Shown here piece by piece: positions 1 through 7,760 of a stretch of DNA of 64,000 nucleotides. Both the position numbers and the translations under genes were made by a program. The DNA comes from Arthrobacter_H rhombi (lineage in GTDB: Bacteria; Actinomycetota; Actinomycetes; Actinomycetales; Micrococcaceae): assembly GCF_039526245.1 (NCBI RefSeq), contig NZ_BAAAIV010000004.1:248001-312000 (forward strand), in the 5' to 3' direction. How positions within the stretch are numbered: the stretch's first letter is position 1; each line of letters opens with the position of its first letter. The notes beneath the pieces were generated by a model. It did no database searches and was not told where the DNA came from. It saw nothing but the letters and a program-made list of their open reading frames with translations.

Positions 1-2
1 TG

Positions 3-827
3 TTCAGCCTGGTCTTTTGCATCATCCTCATCGCCGTCACCCGGTCGTGGGGCGAACTCCGCACCCTGGTCCGAGACCACGCCGCGATGAGACGTCTGGC
101 GGTCGCCGCAGTTCTGATCACCGTGAACTGGGTGACATACGCCTACGCGGTGCTGCACGGCCACACGGTGGAGGCTTCCCTGGGCTACTTCATCAACCCG
201 CTGGTATCGGCGGCGTTGGGTGTGGTGTTCCTGAAGGAGAAGCTGTCGCGGCTCCAGTGGACCGCTTTGGGGTTCGGACTGGCCGCCGTTGCGGTGCTGA
301 CCTTCGCCTACGGCTCGATCCCGGTGATCGCCTTGACGCTGGCCTTCTCGTTCGGGCTTTACGGCTTCGTGAAGAACCGGGTCGGACGCACTGCGACCGC
401 CGCAACGAGCCTCACCGTCGAAACGGCGTTCCTGACGCTGCCGGCGTTGGCCTACATGGCATGGCTGATGTTCCACGGCCAGGCCACGGTTCTCACGCAC
501 GGTGCCGGTCACTTCTGGCTCATGGCCGCGAGCGGCGTCGTCACCGCAGTTCCCCTGCTGCTCTTTGCCGGTGCCGCACGTCGACTGCCGTTGAGCACAG
601 TCGGCACCTTGCAATTCCTGACCCCGGTGATGCAGTTCATCATCGCGGTGGCGATCTTCCACGAGGACATGCCGGTCGAGCGGCTGGCCGGATTCGCCCT
701 GGTCTGGGTTGCCATCGTCCTGCTGGCCATCGACATGCTCCGGCGCCCGCGCGTCCGGGCCGCTGTCCCTGCAGGAAAGGCCACGACAACTGCCGAAACC
801 GCGGCCTCCGAGCCGACGACCTCCTAG
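3..827 (+). CDS. rarD: EamA/RarD-type permease, 5' end outside window
   Basis: This is the C-terminal part of a drug/metabolite-superfamily inner-membrane permease of the RarD type; its substrate is unknown (the family name comes from chloramphenicol sensitivity). The frame is open from base 3, so the N-terminal part lies outside the window. The segment NWVTYAYAVLHGHTVEASLG followed by YFINPLV is the signature that separates RarD from other EamA proteins. Seven or so hydrophobic segments follow, ending in a basic, Thr/Ala-rich tail. An internal ATG at 87 also opens this frame but would delete a membrane segment, so it is not taken as the start. A strong hairpin follows the stop codon. Confidence 0.85.
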   Translation, partial: FSLVFCIILIAVTRSWGELRTLVRDHAAMRRLAVAAVLITVNWVTYAYAVLHGHTVEASLGYFINPLVSAALGVVFLKEKLSRLQWTALGFGLAAVAVLTFAYGSIPVIALTLAFSFGLYGFVKNRVGRTATAATSLTVETAFLTLPALAYMAWLMFHGQATVLTHGAGHFWLMAASGVVTAVPLLLFAGAARRLPLSTVGTLQFLTPVMQFIIAVAIFHEDMPVERLAGFALVWVAIVLLAIDMLRRPRVRAAVPAGKATTTAETAASEPTTS

Positions 828-841
828 CCCTTGGGCCCGGA

Positions 842-896
842 AACGCCTGCGGCGGTGCGTTGGCCCCCGGGGGACCGACGCACCGCCGCAGGCGTT
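842..896. terminator. Bidirectional terminator hairpin between rarD and gabT
   Basis: Bases 842-860 pair perfectly with 878-896 (19 bp, GC-rich) around a 17-nt loop. It lies between two converging genes and can serve both. There is no long U-tract on either side, which is common in high-GC actinomycetes. Confidence 0.8.
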
Positions 897-903
897 GTGC
901 CAA

Positions 904-2244
904 TCAGGCGTTCTTGCGGATGGCTTCCTCGAGGACGTCAAAGGCATCGGCCAACAGCTCATCGGAGATGACCAGCGGCGGCAGCAGACGCACGACATTG
1001 CCGTAGGTTCCGCAGGTCAGGATGATCACGCCGTTGGCCAAGCAGTCAGCGGCGATCTTCTTCGTCAGGTCCGCATCCGGCTCCTTGCCTCCCGCCTTGA
1101 CGAACTCGATGGCCAGCATGGCCCCGCGTCCACGCAGGTCGCCGATGGCCGGCAGCTCCTGCTGCAGCGGCCGCATGCGCGCGTAGAACTTCTCCTCGAT
1201 GGCCCGTGCTCGGGAGTTCAGATCCGCTTCGGCCATGTAGTCCACTGCGGCCAGGGCTGCGGCGACGGCTACAGGGTTGCCTCCATACGTCCCGCCCAGT
1301 CCGCCGGGGTGGACTGCGTCGAGAAGTTCTGCACGCCCGATGATGCCGGAGAGTGGCAGTCCCCCGGCGATGCCCTTGGCGAGGGTGATGATGTCCGGCA
1401 CGACGCCTTCGTGGTTCACCGCGAACCAGTCACCGGTGCGGCAGAATCCCGACTGGACCTCGTCGGCGATGAAGACGATGCCCTGTTCCTTCGCCCATTC
1501 GGCGATGCGCGGCAGGAAGCCGTCGGCGGGGACGATGAACCCGCCTTCACCCTGGATGGGCTCGATGATGATCGCGGCGATCTGGTCGCCGCCGATCTGC
1601 TTCTCCATGGAAAGGATCGCGCGCTCGGCGGCTTCCTTGCCGGAGATGTTGGGGTTCTCTTCCCGGAACGGGTAGCTCATCGGCATCCGGTAGATCTCCG
1701 AAGCCAGTGGACCGAATCCGCGCTTGTACGGCGCGGCCTTGGCGGTCAAGCCCATCGTGAGGTTGGTGCGACCGTGGTAGGCATGGTCGAAGGCGACGAC
1801 AGCCGAGCGCCCGGTCGCCACGCGAGCCACCTTGACGGCGTTTTCCACGGCCTCGGCCCCGGAATTGAAGAAGACACTCTTCTTGGCATGCTCGCCGGGG
1901 GTGAGCTCTGCCAGTTTTTCGGCCAGCTCCACGTAGCCCTCGTACGGGGTGACCATGAAGCAGGTGTGGTTGAAGCGTGAGGTCTGCTCGGCAACGGCGG
2001 CGGCGACCTTCGCGTTCGAGGCACCCACCGTGGTCACGGCGATTCCGGAGCCGAGATCAGTGAAGGTGTTTCCGTCTACGTCGAGGATGACACCGCCATC
2101 GGCATCGGCCGCAAAGACGGGAACCGACGAGGCAACGCCGGCAGCGACAGCGGCGGAGCGGCGTTCGGCCAGGGCCTGGGAGACGGGGCCGGGGAATGCC
2201 CCGGTGATGTTGCGCTTCTGTTCGAGCCGGTACTGGATCTCCAC
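904..2244 (-). CDS. gabT: 4-aminobutyrate aminotransferase
   Basis: Class-III PLP aminotransferase, 446 residues, expected to transfer the amino group of 4-aminobutyrate to 2-oxoglutarate, giving succinate semialdehyde and glutamate in the cytosol. Visible signatures are the cofactor-binding stretch FNSGAEAVENAVKVAR (about residues 125-140), the Asp of IADEVQSGFCRTG (D261) that contacts the pyridine nitrogen, and the Schiff-base lysine in TLAKGIAGG (K290). The frame is open further upstream, but the GTG at 2244 has a good AGGAAGG ribosome site just upstream and gives the usual family N-terminus VEIQYRLEQKR. The NSS symporter and PucR-type regulator next to it suggest amino-acid or GABA use; that link is inferred. 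Related omega-aminotransferases with other substrates cannot be excluded. Confidence 0.88.
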   Translation of the reverse strand: MEIQYRLEQKRNITGAFPGPVSQALAERRSAAVAAGVASSVPVFAADADGGVILDVDGNTFTDLGSGIAVTTVGASNAKVAAAVAEQTSRFNHTCFMVTPYEGYVELAEKLAELTPGEHAKKSVFFNSGAEAVENAVKVARVATGRSAVVAFDHAYHGRTNLTMGLTAKAAPYKRGFGPLASEIYRMPMSYPFREENPNISGKEAAERAILSMEKQIGGDQIAAIIIEPIQGEGGFIVPADGFLPRIAEWAKEQGIVFIADEVQSGFCRTGDWFAVNHEGVVPDIITLAKGIAGGLPLSGIIGRAELLDAVHPGGLGGTYGGNPVAVAAALAAVDYMAEADLNSRARAIEEKFYARMRPLQQELPAIGDLRGRGAMLAIEFVKAGGKEPDADLTKKIAADCLANGVIILTCGTYGNVVRLLPPLVISDELLADAFDVLEEAIRKNA

Positions 2245-2385
2245 GACGGCTTCCTTCCTATCGGTGTCCTGACGCCGCTCGTTGGGGCGCCATGCGTCGA
2301 CACCGAGCCTACGGTTCCACGCCCCGCCCACGCTAGGGTGCTTGGCACAGGGCAATTCGCTGGACGTTATGCATCCGCACAGCAC

Positions 2386-2420
2386 AGTGGCGGTCCCACC
2401 CGAGGGAGGGGACCGCCACT
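2386..2420. terminator. Hairpin after the metS/NSS operon
   Basis: Bases 2386-2397 pair with 2409-2420 (12 bp, perfect) around an 11-nt loop. It lies just beyond the metS stop and ahead of gabT, so it probably ends the NSS-metS transcript. No U-tract is visible. Confidence 0.65.
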
Positions 2421-2441
2421 CATTTGCAGGGAAATCCGAGG

Positions 2442-2582
2442 TCAGGAGTCCTGGGGGACGAATTCCTCCAGGTCATCTTCCGGCTCCTCGGGATGGCGTG
2501 ACAGGTTGACCAAGGCCAGACCCAGCCCTCCCCACACGGTCAGGATGGCGATGATCATCATGGTGATCGCTACGGGTGTCAT
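2442..2582 (-). CDS. metS: MetS-family small subunit of NSS transporter
   Basis: A 46-residue protein with one hydrophobic segment (ITMMIIAILTVWGGLGLALV, about residues 6-25) and a short acidic tail ending EEFVPQDS. Its ATG overlaps the TGA of the upstream symporter gene (ATGA), so the two are translationally coupled. In Corynebacterium a protein of this type, MetS, partners the NSS-family methionine/alanine transporter MetP; the same size, topology and position are seen here. It is too short for standard ORF cut-offs and easily missed. The assignment rests on context and topology. Confidence 0.8.
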   Translation of the reverse strand: MTPVAITMMIIAILTVWGGLGLALVNLSRHPEEPEDDLEEFVPQDS

Positions 2583-4165
2583 CGGATGGCCCCTTCTTCT
2601 GCATCTTCATCGGCCTTGACGGCGTCGTACTCGGGGTCGTGATTGGCCTTGGATTTCCGGCTCCAGGGAATGAACGTGAGGATGATGGCCACCACGACCA
2701 ACGCCCCGGCCATCCCCCAGCCGAAGACACCGAGGAACCACACGGGGTAGCCCTCGTACGGCGTCTGGATCTTGGTGATGAATTCATTGATCAGCATGTA
2801 CCCCAAAGCCAGCGGGGCCACCACGGCAACCAGGATCATCCAGACGCTCTTCATCTTGATGCTGGCGAACCGGTTCAGGTGGCGCGAGAGCAGCGGCAGC
2901 TTGCGCAGGAACCATGCCACGACGACGACTGCCACCAGGGCTCCAAGCATGATGCCGAAGCTGTTCACAAAGGCGTCGAAGGTGTCCAGCAGATACAGCC
3001 CGGTGGTGGTCGGGAACAGGACGATGGAGATCAGTCCCACGGGGACCACGACGGCCAGCGCCGACTTCACCCGGGGCCACCCCATCTTGTCCTGGATCGC
3101 AGCGACGATGACCTCGAGGATGGAAATCAACGAGGTGATGCCGGCGAAGACCAGCGACCCGAAGAACAGGACCCCGAGCAATGCGCCGACCGGCGCCTGG
3201 GACACGATGGTCGGGAAGGCCACGAACGCCAGGCCGATGCCTGCATCGACTACCTCGTTGATGTCTCCGCCGGAGGCCTGGGCCATGAAGCCCAGGGCGG
3301 CAAAAACGCCGATGCCGGCGAGGATCTCGAAGGCCGAGTTCGCGAACCCGACGACCATGCCGGCGCCGGTGAGGTCGGTCTTGCGCTTGAGGTAGGAGGA
3401 GTAGGTGATCATGATGCCGAACGCCACGGACAGCGAGAAGAAGATGTGGCCATAGGCAGCCGCCCAGACGCCCGGGTCGCCCAGGGCTTCCCAGTTCGGG
3501 GTGAAGAAGGCATTCAGCCCGTCAGCTGCGCCCGGCAGGAACAGCGAGGCGACCACCAGCAGGATGAACATGACGATAAGCAGCGGCAGGAACACGGCGT
3601 TGGCGCGGGAAATGCCCTTGTTAACCCCGGCGATCATGATGCCGATGACGACGATCCAAGTCACCAGCAGGGGCCAGAAGACGCTGGGAACGTAGTCGAA
3701 GCCGAGCGTCGGGACCTTGGCCACTTGCAGGAAGTCCTTTTGGAAGAACGTTCCTGCGTCATCCCCCCAGGCCTTGCTGATCGAGAAGAACGTGTACATG
3801 GCGGCCCAGGCAATGATCACCGCGTAGTAGATGGCGATGATGAAGCAAACCAGGACCTGCCACCAGCCCAGGGGCTCGGCGGCACGGTGCATGCGGCGGT
3901 AGGCCAGCGGGGCCGAGCCGCGGAACTTGTGGCCAATGGAGTAGTCAAGGAACAGCAGCGGAATACCGGCGGTCAACAACGCGCACAGGTACGGGATCAA
4001 GAAGGCGCCGCCGCCGTTCTCGTAGGCGACGTAGGGGAAACGCCAGATGTTCCCCAGGCCCACAGCGGAGCCAATCGCCGACAGAATGAATAGTTTTCGG
4101 GTCGAGAAAGTTTCTCGTTTTAGAGTCGAGGCTGTCGCGGCCCCGCCATTCGGTGGAGTGGTCAT
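2579..4165 (-). CDS. NSS-family sodium-dependent amino-acid symporter
   Basis: A 528-residue sodium:neurotransmitter-symporter-family (SNF) permease with about 12 membrane segments. The first helix carries the conserved unwound substrate/sodium motif GNIWRFPYVAYENGGGAF (about residues 38-55), the best marker of the family. The C-terminus is a charged cytoplasmic tail. It probably imports an amino acid with sodium; methionine or alanine is suggested by the attached metS gene, GABA by nearby gabT, and the sequence does not decide between them. The ATG at 4165 lies 7 bases behind a -10 box and lacks an obvious ribosome site, so the mRNA may be leaderless. Confidence 0.9.
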   Translation of the reverse strand: MTTPPNGGAATASTLKRETFSTRKLFILSAIGSAVGLGNIWRFPYVAYENGGGAFLIPYLCALLTAGIPLLFLDYSIGHKFRGSAPLAYRRMHRAAEPLGWWQVLVCFIIAIYYAVIIAWAAMYTFFSISKAWGDDAGTFFQKDFLQVAKVPTLGFDYVPSVFWPLLVTWIVVIGIMIAGVNKGISRANAVFLPLLIVMFILLVVASLFLPGAADGLNAFFTPNWEALGDPGVWAAAYGHIFFSLSVAFGIMITYSSYLKRKTDLTGAGMVVGFANSAFEILAGIGVFAALGFMAQASGGDINEVVDAGIGLAFVAFPTIVSQAPVGALLGVLFFGSLVFAGITSLISILEVIVAAIQDKMGWPRVKSALAVVVPVGLISIVLFPTTTGLYLLDTFDAFVNSFGIMLGALVAVVVVAWFLRKLPLLSRHLNRFASIKMKSVWMILVAVVAPLALGYMLINEFITKIQTPYEGYPVWFLGVFGWGMAGALVVVAIILTFIPWSRKSKANHDPEYDAVKADEDAEEGAIR

Positions 4166-4172
4166 GCCCTAT

Positions 4173-4201
4173 ACCGTAGACGGCTGTTGAACACGTCACA
4201 A
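4173..4201 (-). promoter_or_regulatory. Promoter of NSS-metS operon (leaderless type)
   Basis: On the minus strand TTGTGA (4196-4201), a 17-bp spacer and TACGGT (4173-4178) form a sigma-70-like promoter. The start codon follows 7 bases after the -10 box, so transcription would begin at or next to the ATG. Confidence 0.55.
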
Positions 4202-4287
4202 AGACTGCTCACGGTGCGTTCGTCACTTCATCCAATTTTGACGACGCTCATGGGGCCGATGCACAGTTGCCGGGTAGAATGCCTTCC

Positions 4288-5697
4288 ATGGCGATGACGC
4301 TCTCCGGCCTGCTGGCCACTACCTCCCTGCGGCTCACCGCGCTGACCCACCCCGATGACACCGGCGACGCCCCCATCTCCTGGGCAGCGGTGACCGAGCT
4401 GGCCGATCCCACACCGTTCCTGGCCGGCGGCGAAGTGCTGCTGACCACTGGGGTGCGGCAAAAGACAGTGGCCGCCCAAACCGGCTTCGTCGATCATGCC
4501 ATCCGTGCGGGGGTGCTGGCCTTGGGCTACGGCACCGGCCTGACGCATGCCAAGGTGCCTGCCGCCGTCGTCCGCCGAGCCGGCGAAGTCGGCCTTCCCC
4601 TGTTCGAGGTTCCCTACGAGACACCCTTCGTGGCCATCACCCGGATCGTGGCAGAAGCGTTGGCGGCCGACAATGTCGCCCGGATGGAGCGCCTGCTCAA
4701 GGGCCACCAGCGGCTCGCTTCTGCCCTGCTCGGTGGCGGGGGGCTGCACGGGCTGTTGCGCGAACTCGGCGCCCAATTGCAGCGTCCGGTCTCCCTGAGC
4801 CAGTACGGGGCCAGGATCCATGGACCGGCACCGGCCGCCGAGGGCTGGCTGACGGTGCCCATCCCGACCGGGCTCCAGGACCGCTGCACCCTATTTGTCG
4901 AGGGCACTGACACCGGCGGCGGACTGGTCGAATATGCGCAGTCGCTGATCAGCGTCGAACTGGCCAACCGTGCCCGGTTGCGTGAATCGCGGCGGACGGT
5001 CAGCGGCCAGGTCCTGACTGACCTGACCCGGGGGGTCATCGAGGGACAGGACGCGGCGTTGCGCCTGCAGTCCGTCGGGATTTCCCCCAACGCAGCGCAT
5101 ACGATCCTGCTCGTGGACCCCGTGGGTCCCACGTCGAGATCCATCCCGACCTTGCCGCTGCCGCCCGGCCGGGAGAAATGTGTCTCGGCCATGGTCGAGG
5201 ACCGGCTCGCCGTCGTCCTGGACGCCGGGGACGGAGAGTCGGCCGCAGCGGAATTCGCCGCCTACCTCTCGGGCGCAGGGGTACCTGCCCGGGTCTCGTA
5301 TGGGGGCTCCTACGCCCAGGTCACGGGATTGCGGTGGAGCTACTTCGAGGCCGTGGAGGCCTTGCGCCACGGCGGGCTGGTCAACCACCCCTCGAGGATT
5401 TCGCTGACGTCGTTGTTGTTGGCTGCCCACGACGTGCCACTCCAGGCCCTGGCAGCCGAGGCCCTGGAACCGCTGGCTGACTTCGATGCGGCCCACGGCG
5501 CCGAACTCATGGTGACCCTGCGCCGGTTCCTGGAACTCAACGGCAGCATGGGCACGGTGGCCGAGGATCTGGGCCTGCACCGGAACACTGTCCGCTACCG
5601 CCTGCAGCAGATCGCCGATTTGAGCGGATTCGACCCCTCGAACACCCCGGATCGCGTCCAATTATGGCTGGCGCTCTCGGCGCGCGACGTTTACTGA
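4288..5697 (+). CDS. PucR/CdaR-type transcriptional regulator
   Basis: A 469-residue regulator. The N-terminal half is a PucR ligand-sensing domain (MTLSGLLATTSLRLTAL onward, with the GGEVLLTTG segment), and the C-terminus is the PucR-type helix-turn-helix with VAEDLGLHRNTVRYRLQQI about 40 residues from the end. Family members control purine, amino-acid or GABA catabolism in response to a metabolite. It diverges from the NSS operon and is close to gabT, so it may regulate them; this is inferred. In-frame starts at 4267 (TTG) and 4279 exist, but the ATG at 4288 matches the family N-terminus and lies 7 bases behind a TAGAAT box (4275-4280). Confidence 0.85.
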   Translation: MAMTLSGLLATTSLRLTALTHPDDTGDAPISWAAVTELADPTPFLAGGEVLLTTGVRQKTVAAQTGFVDHAIRAGVLALGYGTGLTHAKVPAAVVRRAGEVGLPLFEVPYETPFVAITRIVAEALAADNVARMERLLKGHQRLASALLGGGGLHGLLRELGAQLQRPVSLSQYGARIHGPAPAAEGWLTVPIPTGLQDRCTLFVEGTDTGGGLVEYAQSLISVELANRARLRESRRTVSGQVLTDLTRGVIEGQDAALRLQSVGISPNAAHTILLVDPVGPTSRSIPTLPLPPGREKCVSAMVEDRLAVVLDAGDGESAAAEFAAYLSGAGVPARVSYGGSYAQVTGLRWSYFEAVEALRHGGLVNHPSRISLTSLLLAAHDVPLQALAAEALEPLADFDAAHGAELMVTLRRFLELNGSMGTVAEDLGLHRNTVRYRLQQIADLSGFDPSNTPDRVQLWLALSARDVY

Positions 5698-5721
5698 CCC
5701 GGGGACCGATAGTATTTAGGC

Positions 5722-6156
5722 ATGTCTGAAATGTTCGTGGAGAAGTTCCGTTCCCTGGTCCCCAAATACCTCGATGACCAGTGGGTATCCGAGGACGGGT
5801 TGACCCCCCAAGAGCTCCGCGAACAGCTGGAAGATGCCGGGGTCGACATCCCCCAGGTCCTCGGCGAGTTCTACCTGGCCATCGGCGCCTGCGATGACCT
5901 CATGGAGGCGTACTACTTCTTCTTCGACCCCGACGAACTCGAAGTCGAGGACGGCTACCTGCTGTTCATGGAAGACGAGGACGAGCAGTACGTCTGGGGC
6001 TTCCGCGCTGACCAGTTGAACATCCCCGACCCCATCGTCCACCGACGTCACAACGACAGCGGAAAATGGGAGAGCGAAGAGGGGACCTTCAGCGAATACG
6101 TGCTCGACATGTTCGAGTGGGTCTTCGAGGAGCTGGAACCTGAACTGGAGGACTAA
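5722..6156 (+). CDS. SMI1/KNR4-like acidic protein
   Basis: A very acidic 144-residue cytosolic protein. The central part (EFYLAIGACDDLMEAYYFFF, then DGYLLFMEDEDEQYVWGF) has the order of features of the SMI1/KNR4 (SUKH) fold: a FY..g segment, a DGYLxF strand and a W-G-[FI] strand. Many SUKH proteins are immunity proteins against polymorphic toxins, but no toxin gene is adjacent; others are housekeeping proteins of unknown role. It sits just 5 bases ahead of a HIT-family gene. The ATG lies 6 bases behind TAGTAT (5710-5715), again compatible with a leaderless start. The function is unknown. Confidence 0.7.
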   Translation: MSEMFVEKFRSLVPKYLDDQWVSEDGLTPQELREQLEDAGVDIPQVLGEFYLAIGACDDLMEAYYFFFDPDELEVEDGYLLFMEDEDEQYVWGFRADQLNIPDPIVHRRHNDSGKWESEEGTFSEYVLDMFEWVFEELEPELED

Positions 6157-6161
6157 CGCGG

Positions 6162-6647
6162 ATGCCGGCTCCTGCCCACCCCTCGCATGAGCCGCCGGGA
6201 TACGAGTGCCCCTTTTGCGAGCTCCTGTCTGGCGGGCCGCTGTCCCCCGGCAACCTCTGCTCACCCACCGATCTGGTCCACCGCGAACAGCTCGTGGCGG
6301 TCATCATGGCCTGTGACGGCTTCGGCAACTACGGCGGCCATGCCATGGTGATCCCGACGGCCCATCTGGAGTCGCTCTACGACCTGGACGACGAAGTGGC
6401 CGCGGAGATCATGATCATGACCCGCAAAGTTGCGCTGGCCATGAAGCTGGCCTGGGACCCGGAGGGCACCTCGACCCGCCAGCACAACGAGCCGGCCGGG
6501 AACCAACACGTCTGGCACTACCACCAGCATGTTTTCCCGCGCTATGCCGACGACGACCTCTACCGTCAGCTACGGCACCGGGTCCCCGTCGAGGTGCGGG
6601 CGCGAAAGGCCCGCGACTTGGCCCAGGCGTTGGAACGCCTGGGCTGA
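6162..6647 (+). CDS. HIT-family nucleotide hydrolase/transferase
   Basis: A 161-residue histidine-triad protein. The N-terminus has a CPFCELLSGG pair of cysteines typical of zinc-containing HIT proteins, and the C-terminal half carries the catalytic triad WHYHQHVFPRY (H-x-H-x-H), which attacks the alpha-phosphate of nucleoside phosphoramidates or dinucleoside polyphosphates. The central EHxxSLYDLDDE-like segment (HLESLYDLDDEVAAEIM) also fits. It starts 5 bases after the SMI1-like gene and is probably co-transcribed with it. The substrate is not predictable. Its last codons form a perfect inverted repeat. Confidence 0.9.
   Translation: MPAPAHPSHEPPGYECPFCELLSGGPLSPGNLCSPTDLVHREQLVAVIMACDGFGNYGGHAMVIPTAHLESLYDLDDEVAAEIMIMTRKVALAMKLAWDPEGTSTRQHNEPAGNQHVWHYHQHVFPRYADDDLYRQLRHRVPVEVRARKARDLAQALERLG
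6621..6644. terminator. Inverted repeat at the HIT gene end
   Basis: Bases 6621-6631 are the exact reverse complement of 6634-6644 with two bases between them. It covers the last codons and stop of the HIT gene and lies between converging genes, so it may terminate both. The tiny loop means some base pairs must open. Confidence 0.45.
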
Positions 6648-6662
6648 CCAGGAGTTGCCCTG

Positions 6663-7760
6663 CTAGTTTTCGCGGGTGACGACGGCGTGGGCGAATGCCG
6701 CCAGGGACGCCTTGACCGGGCCTTCGGGCAGCGGCTCCAGTGCTTCGATGGCGTCGGCTGACCATTGGCGGGCCACTTCCCACGACGTGTGGGTGACCGG
6801 GTGGGCGGCCAGCGCCGCCACGGTGCGGGCCAGGTCCTCATCGGAGGACAGGTCCCCGTCCACCAGCGCCAGCACCTCGGTGGCCGAGGCGTCTCCTGCC
6901 GCCGAGGCCTCGCGCAGCAGCAGGACAGGAAGGGTCGGGACGCCTTCACGCAGATCGGTTCCCGGGGTCTTGCCCGAGTTGACCTTGGCTCCGGTGACGT
7001 CGATGACGTCGTCGGCCAGCTGGAACGCCACGCCTACCTTTTCACCGTAGTCGCGCATGACCTCGACGTGTTCGGGCGATCCGCCGAACAGTGCGCCGAA
7101 GACACCCGAGGTCGAAATCAGCGAGGCGGTCTTGTCGGCGATCACGTCCAGGTAGTGCGCGACGGGGTCTTCACCGTCCCGGGGTCCAACGGTTTCGTGC
7201 AATTGCCCGAGGCAGAGGCGCTCGAAGGTCCTGGCCTGCAGCTGGACGGCCTGGGCTCCGAGCTCCGAGCCCAGGACCGATGCGCGCGCGAAAATCAGGT
7301 CCCCGGTGAGGATCGCCGTGGAGTTTCCCCAGACTTCGTGTGCCGTGGGCGCTCCGCGGCGGTAGGGCGCCGAATCCATGACGTCGTCATGGTACAGCGT
7401 GGCCAGGTGGGTCAGCTCGACGATGGCAGCAGCCTTGATGACCTCTGGCGTGACGCCATCGGCCAGCAGGGCGGTGAGGATGACCAGCAGCGGGCGGACC
7501 CGCTTGCCACCGGCTTCGACGAGGTGCCGGCTGGTGGCATCGATGAGCGGATCGGAATTCGCCACGGCTGCGCGCAGGACCTTCTCGACCTTGGCCATCC
7601 CCTGGGAAATCGCCGGCCCGAAGTCGGGGTCCTCGGCGACGGCCCGGAAGCCGGGAGGCAGGTTGATGCCGGCGGCGAGTGCCGAGGTTTCCGCGAACAG
7701 GTCAACGGAGTCCGGCACGCCGTGGCCGGCGGTCGTCCAGTTGGTCGGGGAATCATTCAC
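6663..7760 (-). CDS. Polyprenyl (heptaprenyl/octaprenyl-type) diphosphate synthase
   Basis: A 365-residue trans-prenyltransferase that would condense isopentenyl diphosphate units into the menaquinone side chain. Both aspartate-rich motifs are present: LYHDDVMDSAPYRRG (first motif) and LADDVID (second motif), as is the GGKRVRP substrate-binding loop. The neighbours menJ-like and menG argue for menaquinone rather than carotenoid use. The GTG start at 7760 overlaps the stop of the upstream reductase gene by 8 bases, indicating translational coupling. The chain length made cannot be read reliably from sequence. Confidence 0.88.
   Translation of the reverse strand: MNDSPTNWTTAGHGVPDSVDLFAETSALAAGINLPPGFRAVAEDPDFGPAISQGMAKVEKVLRAAVANSDPLIDATSRHLVEAGGKRVRPLLVILTALLADGVTPEVIKAAAIVELTHLATLYHDDVMDSAPYRRGAPTAHEVWGNSTAILTGDLIFARASVLGSELGAQAVQLQARTFERLCLGQLHETVGPRDGEDPVAHYLDVIADKTASLISTSGVFGALFGGSPEHVEVMRDYGEKVGVAFQLADDVIDVTGAKVNSGKTPGTDLREGVPTLPVLLLREASAAGDASATEVLALVDGDLSSDEDLARTVAALAAHPVTHTSWEVARQWSADAIEALEPLPEGPVKASLAAFAHAVVTREN

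Noticed and set aside
17..1006. A long overlapping frame starting at base 17
   Set aside because: It reads Arg/His/Gly/Pro-rich sequence without domains and lies across the rarD gene in another frame and across the terminator; it is a high-GC shadow frame.
2245..2385. 47 in-frame codons upstream of gabT
   Set aside because: They lack a ribosome site and the family N-terminus; the GTG at 2244 has a good Shine-Dalgarno.
2576..4093. 505-codon plus-strand frame opposite the NSS symporter
   Set aside because: Its product is Asp/Gly/His/Gln-rich without domains; the opposite strand has a full NSS protein with the unwound-helix motif.
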